Shown here: positions 9,455-17,052 of the stretch, piece by piece | How the letters are laid out: each line of letters begins with the position of its first letter | How positions within the stretch are numbered: the stretch's first letter is position 1 | Assembly (NCBI GenBank): GCA_003856375.1 | Contig: CP034120.1 | Span: 3,088,501 to 3,152,500 of the forward strand | Direction: 5' to 3' | DNA length: 64,000 nucleotides | DNA from: Glaciecola amylolytica | GTDB taxonomy: Bacteria; Bacteroidota; Bacteroidia; Flavobacteriales_D; Crocinitomicaceae | Made by a program: the position numbers and the translations under genes | Notes under the pieces: model-generated | Told to the model about the DNA's origin: nothing | Databases searched by the model: none | The model's input: only the letters and a program-made list of their open reading frames with translations

Positions 9455-9478
9455 AGCCCGTCGTTAATTCAACGGGCT
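9455..9478 (-). terminator. Stem-loop after SIMPL-domain gene
   Basis: AGCCCGT and ACGGGCT form a 7-bp stem 32 bases beyond the end of the SIMPL gene. No T run follows, so a terminator role is only possible. Confidence 0.4.
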
Positions 9479-9509
9479 TATGGAAAATTACGTTTCACGA
9501 AAGGTTCGT

Positions 9510-10241
9510 TTAGTTGATTTCGTACTTCAAACGAATGGTAATATTGGCTGTTTTCTTTTTAGAACTTGTATTGAAATTTCCACCCCAGGAAAATTGTTCG
9601 GATGAATTCTCACCTGTAATCTGAAACACTCCCATATCAGCAGTTTTCAAATGCCCCAGACTTCCTCCTGCATTCAATGCAATTTTCTCTGCGCGGTTTT
9701 TGGCATCTTTCGTAGCCGATTCGATCATTTTCACCTTCAACTGAGCCAATTTCGTGTAATAATACTCCGGTGGAAAGGAATTCAATTCCACTCCTGCATC
9801 GATCAATTCGGTAACTTCTCTTGAGATATTTTCTACTACATCCACATTTTTGGACTGAACTTTCAAATTCTGAGTCAGCTGATATCCGTTGAAAACCGTA
9901 TTGCGCAGCTGACCGTTTTGATCGTATTCATAAAAGAAATCTTTCTGAATATCTACTGCTTCGAAAATCAACTCATCAGACTTAATTCCTTTTGTCGATA
10001 AATACTTTCTGATTGCCTGCTGATCTTTATTCAATTCGCTGTATGCTGTTTTCAGGTCGTAGTTCTTTTTGGAAAAACTGGCTCTCCACACAATCAGATC
10101 ACTCGTAAAGTTTTCTTCTCCCGAACCGGTAACGCTTATTGCATCTACAGATTTCGCCCTGTTTTTATATCCGTTGGCCAACAAAAAGCCCGTAATAATA
10201 ACTGCTACAGCAATGATTATCGTATTTAAGTTCTGCTTCAT
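9510..10241 (-). CDS. SIMPL domain-containing protein
   Basis: 243-residue protein of the SIMPL (DUF541/oxidative-stress-defence) family. It begins with an uncleaved-looking membrane anchor (residues 7-24). The SIMPL body follows: a first strand with ISVTGSGEENFTSDLIVW, a central LTQNLKVQSKNVDVVENISREV region, and the helix AKNRAEKIALNAGGSLG that marks the family. The function is poorly known; members occur in periplasm or outer membrane. It stands alone, with terminator-like hairpins on both sides. Confidence 0.88.
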   Translation of the reverse strand: MKQNLNTIIIAVAVIITGFLLANGYKNRAKSVDAISVTGSGEENFTSDLIVWRASFSKKNYDLKTAYSELNKDQQAIRKYLSTKGIKSDELIFEAVDIQKDFFYEYDQNGQLRNTVFNGYQLTQNLKVQSKNVDVVENISREVTELIDAGVELNSFPPEYYYTKLAQLKVKMIESATKDAKNRAEKIALNAGGSLGHLKTADMGVFQITGENSSEQFSWGGNFNTSSKKKTANITIRLKYEIN

Positions 10242-10267
10242 CCTTCTTTTATTTGGTTCAGGCTAAT

Positions 10268-10297
10268 ATAAAAAAAGCCCACCAAAAGTGAGCCTTA
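10268..10297 (-). terminator. Terminator after first small lipoprotein gene
   Basis: On the minus strand an 8-bp stem (AGGCTCAC with GTGGGCTT, including G-U pairs) is followed by a run of seven T. It lies about 40 bases beyond the lipoprotein stop at 10336. Confidence 0.75.
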
Positions 10298-10335
10298 TTT
10301 ATTCAATTGAATCGATCTGTTTAAAAATAGCTATC

Positions 10336-10773
10336 CTAATCTGCCCGCTCCAGGTTATAAGTAAACGTTTCCTTTTCGTTGGATGCAGGATCTGCATATG
10401 TTTCTTCCAAAACCAATTTCCCCTTCTTCGGGCCACTAATAACCTTCAGAACACTCGCTTGTCCATCCGCAACTATAGTAATCTGGTCTTTCGTATTGGT
10501 CCATGTTCCTGAAGACGTTAAATAAGCGCCAGCTCCGAAAGAAATATTCAGAAAAAAAGATCCGCCCTTTTTAAATTCTATTGCTCCGGTAGCAGGATAA
10601 TTTCCAGCTTCTTCTACAGAAGAGCCAACATAATACTTATAATTCACCGATTTAGCGTTCCATTTACCATCTTTTCTAGTCAATTGTTGTTCCAGTTTCT
10701 TTTCTTTCGAACAAGAAGCCAGTACAAGAGATAAAACAGCAAAGAGGAATAGAAATTTGGTTACATTTTTCAT
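10336..10773 (-). CDS. Small lipoprotein, paralogue 1 of 3
   Basis: 145-residue predicted lipoprotein: a hydrophobic N-terminus then lipobox LASC at residues 17-20, followed by SKEKKLEQQLTRKDGKWNAKSVNYKYY. The mature part looks like a small beta-rich (lipocalin-like) domain with G-x-W and SGTWTNTKDQITIV motifs. It belongs to a tandem set of three paralogues sharing C-[ST]-KEK-x2-E and W-TN-x-D. No function is known to me. Terminators on either side suggest it is transcribed separately from the other two. Confidence 0.8.
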   Translation of the reverse strand: MKNVTKFLFLFAVLSLVLASCSKEKKLEQQLTRKDGKWNAKSVNYKYYVGSSVEEAGNYPATGAIEFKKGGSFFLNISFGAGAYLTSSGTWTNTKDQITIVADGQASVLKVISGPKKGKLVLEETYADPASNEKETFTYNLERAD

Positions 10774-10819
10774 TGAACAAGGATTATTAATTCAATACAA
10801 AATTACACCCTTCGGAAAA

Positions 10820-10845
10820 GAAAAAAATCCACCTTTCGGTGGATA
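10820..10845 (-). terminator. Terminator after second small lipoprotein gene
   Basis: On the minus strand, ATCCACC/GGTGGAT forms a 7-bp stem with a 4-base loop, followed by seven T. Confidence 0.85.
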
Positions 10846-10878
10846 GATTTTTCATATTTTTTTGACTAATAGAAACTA

Positions 10879-11319
10879 TCAATCTGTTTTTTCAAGGAAA
10901 AGTGTATTTATATATTTTTCAGCCTCAGAATACCCGGAATTGTATTCCAGTTTCATTTTATCTTTCTTCATCTCAAGAATCTTCATCTCCTCAACTCCAC
11001 CATCCTTATAGTTCAGATAGATAACATCTTTCGAATTGGTCCAGGAACCAGCAGCTTCATACCCGACATTTGTTTGAGCGCTATCGTTATAGCTAATCAT
11101 AAAAAAGGTGCCTTTCTCATCAAACACGTACTTACCGAAATATATAATTTCTCCATCAGATTGCAAGACGCCATTCTGATAATGCTTTGATTGAAAGGAG
11201 GTCACCTGCCATTCACCAACTCCCTTTTTCAACCATCTTTCAATCTTTTTCTCCTTAGTACAAGCTGCCAGTAAAGCAACAAGACTCATCAACAACAAAT
11301 ATTTTGATATTTTTTTCAT
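10879..11319 (-). CDS. Small lipoprotein, paralogue 2 of 3
   Basis: Predicted lipoprotein of 146 residues from the ATG at 11319, which gives a textbook signal (MKKISKYLLL, then lipobox LAAC with Cys21). An in-frame GTG at 11343 would add eight residues and touch the upstream stop, but spoils the signal peptide. After the lipid cysteine it reads TKEKKIERWLKKGVGEW, and further on AAGSWTNSKDVIYL, matching its two neighbours. Function unknown. It lies directly downstream of paralogue 3 and probably shares its transcript. Confidence 0.8.
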   Translation of the reverse strand: MKKISKYLLLMSLVALLAACTKEKKIERWLKKGVGEWQVTSFQSKHYQNGVLQSDGEIIYFGKYVFDEKGTFFMISYNDSAQTNVGYEAAGSWTNSKDVIYLNYKDGGVEEMKILEMKKDKMKLEYNSGYSEAEKYINTLFLEKTD

Positions 11320-11342
11320 ACTCTTTGAAAACTTATTTAACA

Positions 11343-11798
11343 CTAACTTCTTCGCTTCAACTGATACGTTACTTCGTCCTTATACGAAACAATATCCGGT
11401 TTTTTGGAAATCCGATGCAAGGTCATCTCGTTCTTTGACTGCTTTACGATTTCAAACACCCAAGCATCATTTCCTGGTATTAAAGATTTCGGACGCGTAA
11501 TCATCAGCTCATCATCTGTATTTACCCAAATCCCTTCGTGTACAAGTTCAGTCGATGAATTGAAAGTATACCACTCAAATTTTCCCTTTTTAAGAAAAAC
11601 GAATGTCGCATAGTTATCAGAAGTGCTCTCACTATACACAGAGCCGTCATTATTGTAAGACAAACGATGCACATTTACGACATCCCAAATGCCATCCTTT
11701 TTGATCAAAGAACGTTCAATTTCCTTTTCTTTACTGCAAGCGGAAAGTCCTAAAAAAACAATTGCAAGAAGCAATATGGATTTGATGGTTATTCTCAT
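11343..11798 (-). CDS. Small lipoprotein, paralogue 3 of 3
   Basis: Predicted lipoprotein of 151 residues from ATG 11798 (MRITIKSILLL, then lipobox LSAC). A longer reading starting at 11858 would lie inside the fumarylacetoacetase terminator hairpin and is rejected. The mature part starts SKEKEIERSLIKKDGIWDV and contains HEGIWVNTDDELMI, aligning with both neighbouring paralogues. Function unknown. First gene of the probable two-gene unit with paralogue 2. Confidence 0.78.
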   Translation of the reverse strand: MRITIKSILLLAIVFLGLSACSKEKEIERSLIKKDGIWDVVNVHRLSYNNDGSVYSESTSDNYATFVFLKKGKFEWYTFNSSTELVHEGIWVNTDDELMITRPKSLIPGNDAWVFEIVKQSKNEMTLHRISKKPDIVSYKDEVTYQLKRRS

Positions 11799-11845
11799 GG
11801 ATTTAGATTTTTGACGAAGATAGAATCTTCCCCCGTTAAATACAA

Positions 11846-11880
11846 ATAAAAAAGCCATTCGCAGAAGTACGAATGGCTTA
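11846..11880 (-). terminator. Terminator after fumarylacetoacetase
   Basis: A perfect 10-bp stem (AAGCCATTCG with CGAATGGCTT) around an 8-base loop is followed on the minus strand by a T run. It lies 20 bases beyond the fumarylacetoacetase stop. Confidence 0.9.
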
Positions 11881-11899
11881 CTTTAATAGTTGAATACAA

Positions 11900-13177
11900 T
11901 TATTTTGCAGGAAGTATTTTCCCGGAAACTTCTCCGAATCCGATCCGAACTCCATCCTGAGAAGAGAAACCACGCATGATGACCGTATCTCCATCCTGGA
12001 TGAATTTACGTTCTGTTCCGTCGTTCAATTTCAAAGGTTTCGTTCCTTTCCACGCCAATTCCAGCATAGAACCGTAAGAATCGGAAGTAGGCCCGGAAAT
12101 AGTTCCTGATCCCATCAAGTCTCCGCAACGAATATTACATCCGTTTACCGTATGATGCGCAAGTTGCTGCGCCATATTCCAGTACATGTACTTGAAGTTT
12201 GAGGTACAAATTTTTGTTTCTTCCCCGTTTTCAGGCTCAATGAATACTTCCAGTTGAATATCGTATGACAATTGTCCTTCGTATTTCAAATAAGACAATA
12301 CTTCCGGATCTTGTTCAGGTCCGTTTACTTTGAATGGCTGTAATGCATCCAGAGTTACGATCCACGGAGAAATAGACGACGCAAAGTTTTTTGCCAAAAA
12401 CGGCCCTAGCGGAACGTATTCCCATGTCTGAATATCTCGTGCCGACCAGTCGTTGAACAAAACCATTCCGAAAATATATTCTTCTGCTTCTGCCGTAGAA
12501 ATGGAATCTCCCAAAGGTTTTCCGTCAAAAGTGATGAATGCTGTTTCCAATTCGAAATCCAGGTTTCTGCAAGCTGCATAAATCGGCGGCTCTTCCGGAT
12601 TCGGTTTGATCTGACCTTTTGGTCTGTAAACGGGCTCTCCCGAAATGATTACCGAACTGGAACGTCCGTGGTATCCAACCGGAAGCCACAACCAGTTTGG
12701 AAGCAAGGCGTTTGCAGGATCACGAAACATAGTTCCTACGTTGGTAGCATGTTCTCTGCTCGAATAAAAATCTGTATAATCTCCGATTTGAACCGGCATG
12801 CACATCTGAACATTTTCAACAGGAATCAAAACCTGTGCAACATGCTGTTCGTTTTTCTGCAAATCTTCCTGGTTCACATCAAACAATTTCGATAAGCGGT
12901 TTCTCAGATCACGAACTGCCTTTTTTCCTTTTTTCATCATTGAATTCAATGAATCAGCATCGAAATCCGACAATTCGAAAGGTAAATTCTCCAAATAACC
13001 CAAAACGTGCAATGTCTTTAAATCAATCACTTTGTTTCCGATACGGGATGCAACATGCGGAGTAAGGTTTTCACTCTTTACAACTCCAAAAGGTAAATTT
13101 TGAATCGGGAAATCCGAATTTGAATCAACTTCAATCCATGATTTCAAAGCAGGGTTATTTGCGGAAATTTGTGACAT
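11900..13177 (-). CDS. fahA: Fumarylacetoacetase
   Basis: Hydrolyses fumarylacetoacetate to fumarate and acetoacetate, the last step of tyrosine/phenylalanine breakdown. The 425-residue length matches bacterial and animal enzymes. Visible motifs are DYTDFYSSREHATNVG (metal-binding Asp and catalytic His), LPVGYHGR, FELETAF, and FNDWSARDIQ. The N-terminal SH3-like part spans roughly residues 15-120. A minus-strand -7 box TATCTTTG lies at 13199-13206, 22 bases before the ATG. No other homogentisate-pathway gene is adjacent; the acetoacetate product could feed the thiolase at the window start, which is inference only. Confidence 0.96.
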   Translation of the reverse strand: MSQISANNPALKSWIEVDSNSDFPIQNLPFGVVKSENLTPHVASRIGNKVIDLKTLHVLGYLENLPFELSDFDADSLNSMMKKGKKAVRDLRNRLSKLFDVNQEDLQKNEQHVAQVLIPVENVQMCMPVQIGDYTDFYSSREHATNVGTMFRDPANALLPNWLWLPVGYHGRSSSVIISGEPVYRPKGQIKPNPEEPPIYAACRNLDFELETAFITFDGKPLGDSISTAEAEEYIFGMVLFNDWSARDIQTWEYVPLGPFLAKNFASSISPWIVTLDALQPFKVNGPEQDPEVLSYLKYEGQLSYDIQLEVFIEPENGEETKICTSNFKYMYWNMAQQLAHHTVNGCNIRCGDLMGSGTISGPTSDSYGSMLELAWKGTKPLKLNDGTERKFIQDGDTVIMRGFSSQDGVRIGFGEVSGKILPAK

Positions 13178-13198
13178 TCTTATTGTTTTTTATACTTA

Positions 13199-13206
13199 CA
13201 AAGATA
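13199..13206 (-). promoter_or_regulatory. Candidate -7 box of fumarylacetoacetase gene
   Basis: TATCTTTG on the minus strand is an exact TAnnTTTG match and would give a leader of about 18 bases. Confidence 0.5.
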
Positions 13207-13215
13207 CTTTAATTG

Positions 13216-13307
13216 AAAATGTAAAATTGAAAATTGAAAAAGTTAAAAGGATTCAATTATTAAATCGCTAAAAGCCAACAGGTTTTACCTTTTCACTTTT
13301 ACATTTT
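13216..13307. repeat. A/T-rich long inverted repeat between fahA and the hydrolase
   Basis: Arms at 13216-13233 and 13290-13307 match in 17 of 18 positions as inverted copies (AAAATGTAAAATTGAAAA type). It lies just beyond the dienelactone-hydrolase stop and could act as its transcript end. Such GAAAA/TGAAAA stretches recur near 35940 and 44110. Confidence 0.6.
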
Positions 13308-13312
13308 TACTT

Positions 13313-14089
13313 TCATTTGACTTTTGCCTGCATGAATTTATTGAAATCAATCCAACTTTGTTTGTCGGCTGCTGCATTATAGGAAATCGGCATGGAAAAT
13401 TTCTTCCCCGTTTCAGTAGCATTCGGATTGGTGAATGCATGTGTTGCATCGGGATAATTGATAAATGTCAGATCTGCATTTGCTTCCGACAGTTGTTTTT
13501 TGAACTCTGCGATTTCTGCTTCCGGAACAAACGAATCTGCCGCTCCGTTACAAACCAAAATGGCTGCTTTCAACTTGCTTTTATCCACCGGAATTCCCGC
13601 CAAGCCTCCGTGAAAGCTTACCACGGCATCCAAAGGAGCGCCCATTTTTGCGGCATTTAAAACAACAGAACCTCCGAAACAGTAGCCGATTGCGATCATT
13701 TTGGAAGAATCAACTCCGGAAATCGTCAGTGCCTGTTTGTATCCTGCCATGAAGCGTTCATAGGAAAATTCAGAATCTTTGTAAAACGGCATCGCAAAGG
13801 TCTGTGCATCTTTCGGATTGTTTGCCACATTGCCCGTTCCGTACATATCGATACAAAAAGCGATATTTCCTTCTTGTGCAATCTGCATCGCACGCGCTTT
13901 CACGTAGTCATTCAATCCCCACCATTCATGAACGATCAGGACTGTTTTGGTTTTCTTTGTCAGTTTCTCCGGCTTTGCATAGAAAGCAGTAAAATGTTGT
14001 CCGTTAATGGAATATTGCAGCGAATCCAGTTTTTGAGAAAATCCGCAGGTGGTGCTGAAAAGCAATGCTAAAAGAATGAGTTGTTTCAT
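13313..14089 (-). CDS. Secreted dienelactone hydrolase family protein
   Basis: 258-residue alpha/beta hydrolase with signal peptide (residues 1-18, ending TTCGFSQ). The dienelactone hydrolase triad is visible: the nucleophile motif GYCFGG with Cys, an Asp in GAADSFVP, and the His in DATHAFTN. HEWWGLNDYVKARA is the conserved oxyanion-side motif of the family. True dienelactone hydrolases act in chlorocatechol breakdown; the exported Bacteroidota members have unknown substrates. It stands alone between fumarylacetoacetase and the DUF4407 gene. Confidence 0.9.
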   Translation of the reverse strand: MKQLILLALLFSTTCGFSQKLDSLQYSINGQHFTAFYAKPEKLTKKTKTVLIVHEWWGLNDYVKARAMQIAQEGNIAFCIDMYGTGNVANNPKDAQTFAMPFYKDSEFSYERFMAGYKQALTISGVDSSKMIAIGYCFGGSVVLNAAKMGAPLDAVVSFHGGLAGIPVDKSKLKAAILVCNGAADSFVPEAEIAEFKKQLSEANADLTFINYPDATHAFTNPNATETGKKFSMPISYNAAADKQSWIDFNKFMQAKVK

Positions 14090-14265
14090 AATTCAAATTT
14101 GACGTTTGTATGGTATAAAGATACAATCGATTTGGAAAAATGAAACGTGGATTCATGAATGAAAAAAGTCCTTGAAAATCGGATATCTATATTCCTGGCA
14201 GCAGACCATTTTCAGATTGTAAAACAGAGCGCTGTTTACCAGAATCCTCGTATAAAACCAAGAAA

Positions 14266-14297
14266 CAAAAAACGCTCCGGAAGCATCCGGAGCGTTT
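14266..14297 (-). terminator. Terminator after DUF4407 gene
   Basis: A perfect 11-bp stem (AAACGCTCCGG with CCGGAGCGTTT) and 6-base loop, followed on the minus strand by six T. It lies 35 bases beyond the DUF4407 stop. Confidence 0.9.
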
Positions 14298-14331
14298 GAG
14301 TTTTAAAAGGTTGATGTTGGGATTCCCTACT

Positions 14332-15366
14332 TTATTTCAACTCCCTTTCTTTCGCTTCGAAATCTTTTGTGGCATTCAGTTCTGCGACTTTCATTTCAAA
14401 ATCTTCTCTCAGAGCCACTTTTGTATCGTAAGCACCGTAAGAAAGAAAGAGTTTACTGATAATCGGGATCAATTCAAACAACGTCAGAATGACCATCAAT
14501 AAGTAATATTGATTTTGTAAACCGTGCGTTTTATCTTTTTGAAACAGCGATTGAAGTGCTTCTTTTTTAATCAAAAAGCCTTTTCCATCCAGCGTTTTCT
14601 CAAAATCTGCCACACTTTTGGTCACTTTCAGGTTGATTTCATCCAATTCTTTGGTAATTTTTTCAAGTTCCGTATTGATTGTCTTACCTTGCTTTTCCAG
14701 ATCTTCTTTCACGGTCATATAGCCACTCTTCTTCGCTTCGGCAATTCCTCCGATCCCGTATTTTCCGGAACCGCCCGTTCCATCAATCTCTTTCAAATAA
14801 TCGTTTTGCTTTTCTATTGCCAGATCGGTTTTTTCCTTCAATTCCGTTTCCAGCTTCTTCTTGTTTGCCAGCAATTCGTCTTTTCTGGATTGATAAACCT
14901 GCTCTACTTCTATTTTCTTTTCTGCCAGTTTTTTATCCAGCAAAATCGGGATTTCGCGATCGATATCAGAACTAAAAATGAAGAGAATGATCGGTTGAGC
15001 CAGGAAAGCACCGATACACAAAGCCATCACAATCCGCAAAACGACTGCAACAATGTTGTTTTTCTTTTTGTTAATGGATGAAATCAATACGCGGTCGATC
15101 GACAGGACAAATCCTCCCATGAAAATTCCCAGAGACACGAATAAAAACGGCGAATCTGAATTGGTACTCCAAAAATATCCCCAGGCCAATGTGGCGTACA
15201 ACCAGGTAAAGAGCATTGCCGAACCTACAATTTTATATCTGTTTCGGTCAACGGTACAATCCTGAATCAGTTCTTTAATGGCAGTTGAAAACCACCACAA
15301 TATTTCTGTCATTTGATCTGATTCGGGTTCCTTCTTTTGATTGATCTGATTTGAACTTTCTGCCAT
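14332..15366 (-). CDS. DUF4407 coiled-coil membrane protein
   Basis: 344-residue membrane protein of the DUF4407 family. Hydrophobic segments lie near residues 48-66, 72-92, 105-130 and 275-300. Between the third and fourth is a roughly 140-residue highly charged coiled coil (residues 135-265, many E, K and Q with heptad hydrophobics) interrupted by a glycine-rich stretch GTGGSGKYGIGG. The N-terminal ILWWFSTAIKELIQDCTVDRNRY is the conserved family start. Function is unknown. It is monocistronic, with its own terminator. Confidence 0.85.
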   Translation of the reverse strand: MAESSNQINQKKEPESDQMTEILWWFSTAIKELIQDCTVDRNRYKIVGSAMLFTWLYATLAWGYFWSTNSDSPFLFVSLGIFMGGFVLSIDRVLISSINKKKNNIVAVVLRIVMALCIGAFLAQPIILFIFSSDIDREIPILLDKKLAEKKIEVEQVYQSRKDELLANKKKLETELKEKTDLAIEKQNDYLKEIDGTGGSGKYGIGGIAEAKKSGYMTVKEDLEKQGKTINTELEKITKELDEINLKVTKSVADFEKTLDGKGFLIKKEALQSLFQKDKTHGLQNQYYLLMVILTLFELIPIISKLFLSYGAYDTKVALREDFEMKVAELNATKDFEAKERELK

Positions 15367-15620
15367 AAAATCTGTTTAGCCCTATAAATGGATTTGAAGA
15401 ATTTAAGTTACAGCGAAATTCAAATACAGCGGGAAGAAATTCGGTGAATGGTTGTTAATAAAAACAAAAAAAGTGAAATCAGGTTTCCTGTGTTCATCAA
15501 AGGCCTCAAATCCATTGATCATTGATAACCAAATAAATACTAAAACGTTTCAGGTTTTGCAGAGGAACTACGGCTTCTTTCCGGTTCGTGCAGATTCCTG
15601 CCTCTTTTTTCGGCAAATCG

Positions 15621-16340
15621 TTACTGCAATTGTTTCAATTCCTCTTCCAAAACAGCAATTAAAGGATGAGCAGCTGTTTCTTTATTGGATTTCAATTCTT
15701 CTAAGGTCCGCTGAATCGTTTCCACCGAACGCACTTCTTTTTTATCTTTTTCAAAGCCTGACTCCGGAGCTTGTGCAAAGAACAATTTATCCGACCATTC
15801 GTTCCGGATCCCGTCAATTACTAAATGTACGCGATCCTGTGTTCCTCTGTTTGCAACGGAATGAGTGAAATTCACGTTTGCATACCAACATTCTCCCGGA
15901 AGCATTTTGAGCTGTTCTCCATCCAGAATGAATTCCACTCCCGGATTGGTGACGATGGGAATATGCAGGCGGAATTGATTGTCTTCATACCCGAGTTCAT
16001 GGTCGCGATGCGGTTTGATCTCCGCTCCTGCTTCCAGTTTCAGCAAACGAACCGAAAGAATGGGAAATTCGAACCACCGGATTACTTCTCTGAAATACAC
16101 GCATTCTTTCATCAAAGAAGTTTCGGCAATGGATTGATCGTCTTCCATCGGAACAAAGATGTTTTGGGCATCTCCGTTTTTTGCATACAGGGAAATGGCA
16201 TTCCAGTTTCCAACATAGCCACCGGTATTGAAATGCGGAATCCACTTGCTTTCCATCACTAAAGACAAATCATTAGCTAATTTCCGCTCATCAAAACGAA
16301 CCGGAAATTTAATGTGTCTGATAACTTTACTTTCGCTCAT
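15621..16340 (-). CDS. Aspartyl/asparaginyl beta-hydroxylase family dioxygenase
   Basis: Fe(II)/2-oxoglutarate-dependent oxygenase of the aspartyl/asparaginyl beta-hydroxylase family, 239 residues. Iron ligands are visible as HRD in AEIKPHRDHELGYEDN and a distal His in VNFTHSVANRG. The Arg of QDRVHLVID probably binds 2-oxoglutarate. The core is followed by a lysine/glutamate-rich C-terminal tail of about 55 residues. I placed the start at ATG 16340, which overlaps the upstream gene's TGA by four bases (ATGA). A longer frame from 16475 would overlap that gene by 139 bases. Substrate unknown; the coupled upstream protein is one candidate. Confidence 0.85.
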   Translation of the reverse strand: MSESKVIRHIKFPVRFDERKLANDLSLVMESKWIPHFNTGGYVGNWNAISLYAKNGDAQNIFVPMEDDQSIAETSLMKECVYFREVIRWFEFPILSVRLLKLEAGAEIKPHRDHELGYEDNQFRLHIPIVTNPGVEFILDGEQLKMLPGECWYANVNFTHSVANRGTQDRVHLVIDGIRNEWSDKLFFAQAPESGFEKDKKEVRSVETIQRTLEELKSNKETAAHPLIAVLEEELKQLQ

Positions 16341-16822
16341 CTCAACCATTTTATCATTTGCGGAAACGCTTCCGTTCCTTCTATTTTCGCTTTTTCGGTG
16401 CTGTTGCACAAGCCCATCCATTCCAATAACGGAAGTCCGATGTAATTTTCGGCGTTGAATGTCGTGATCAACCATTCTGATTGATTCTTGTATCCATTCG
16501 GATGAAACACAACTTCCGGTTCAATATTCAAGTGACGAAGAGCCGCATACGACCACAAAATAGCAGCAATCTCATCGCCTTCACTCGGCCAGCCCGGATC
16601 CATTTCACTTGTTCCGATTAAATTTCTCTGTTCCACTGAAGTTACAGCCAAATGTCCCGCTTCGTGAAGCAGATCTCCGGGAAATTTCAAGCGATTTAAA
16701 TCCATGAGAATGGTGCTTTTCTCCAAAGCGAGCCCCGGCAAAAAACAGTCATCCGATAATTCTGTTTCCACAACCGGAATTCCGATTTCTTCTAAAAAAT
16801 GTATGATTTTTTCGCGTTCCAT
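16337..16822 (-). CDS. HEAGH-motif protein (putative zinc metallopeptidase-like)
   Basis: 161-residue soluble protein I do not recognise as a named family. It has one HExxH-type motif (DLLHEAGHLAVTS, residues 51-63), the zinc-binding signature of many metallopeptidases. A further acidic motif, PSEGDEIAAILWSYAA (residues 79-94), could supply the third ligand; this is inference. There is no signal peptide, so it is cytoplasmic. It is translationally coupled to the beta-hydroxylase gene by a 4-base overlap, so the two proteins probably act in the same process. Confidence 0.65.
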   Translation of the reverse strand: MEREKIIHFLEEIGIPVVETELSDDCFLPGLALEKSTILMDLNRLKFPGDLLHEAGHLAVTSVEQRNLIGTSEMDPGWPSEGDEIAAILWSYAALRHLNIEPEVVFHPNGYKNQSEWLITTFNAENYIGLPLLEWMGLCNSTEKAKIEGTEAFPQMIKWLR

Positions 16823-16868
16823 GGAAGTGAATAGTATTTCAGCCTTTGAAAATAAGAAAATTCTATCA

Positions 16869-16892
16869 GTCGGGGCGAAAAATTATTCGCTC
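16869..16892. repeat. Decayed copy of the REP-like palindrome
   Basis: GTCGGGGCGAAAAATT followed by ATTCGCTC resembles the palindrome inside the RAYT gene at 27803. A 7-bp stem (GGGCGAA with TTCGCTC, one G-U pair) is still possible. It lies between the HEAGH gene and the first giant surface-protein gene. Confidence 0.6.
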
Positions 16893-16932
16893 AGATTGAT
16901 TTACTAAACATTACTCATTTTGTTTACTAAAA

Positions 16933-17027
16933 CGATTAAGTCATTGATTTTCAAATCCATTGAACAGGAATTTAATACTTAATTGACAGGAATTTAATCT
17001 CGGAGGAGCATTGTCACCCTACCTTTG
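16933..17027 (+). promoter_or_regulatory. Promoter region of first giant surface protein, shared pattern with 20315-20408
   Basis: TACCTTTG at 17020-17027 is a TAnnTTTG -7 box 25 bases before the ATG. Upstream, TTGACA at 16983 lies exactly 37 bases before the -7 box, as in the paralogue's promoter at 20364/20401. Between and around them, CGATTAA, ATTTAAT-CTTA and TTAATC recur in the same order. The spacing is longer than the usual -33/-7 distance, so these may be regulator sites rather than a -33 box. Confidence 0.5.
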
Positions 17028-17052
17028 CGCCAAACTAATTGAGATTCGCGTT

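Noticed and set aside
9455-9478. Strong terminator after the SIMPL gene
   Set aside because: The stem is clear but no T run follows, so it was kept only as a low-confidence stem-loop.
15452-15868. 138-codon plus-strand frame
   Set aside because: Antisense to the C-terminus of the beta-hydroxylase gene, where the minus-strand frame holds conserved iron-ligand motifs.
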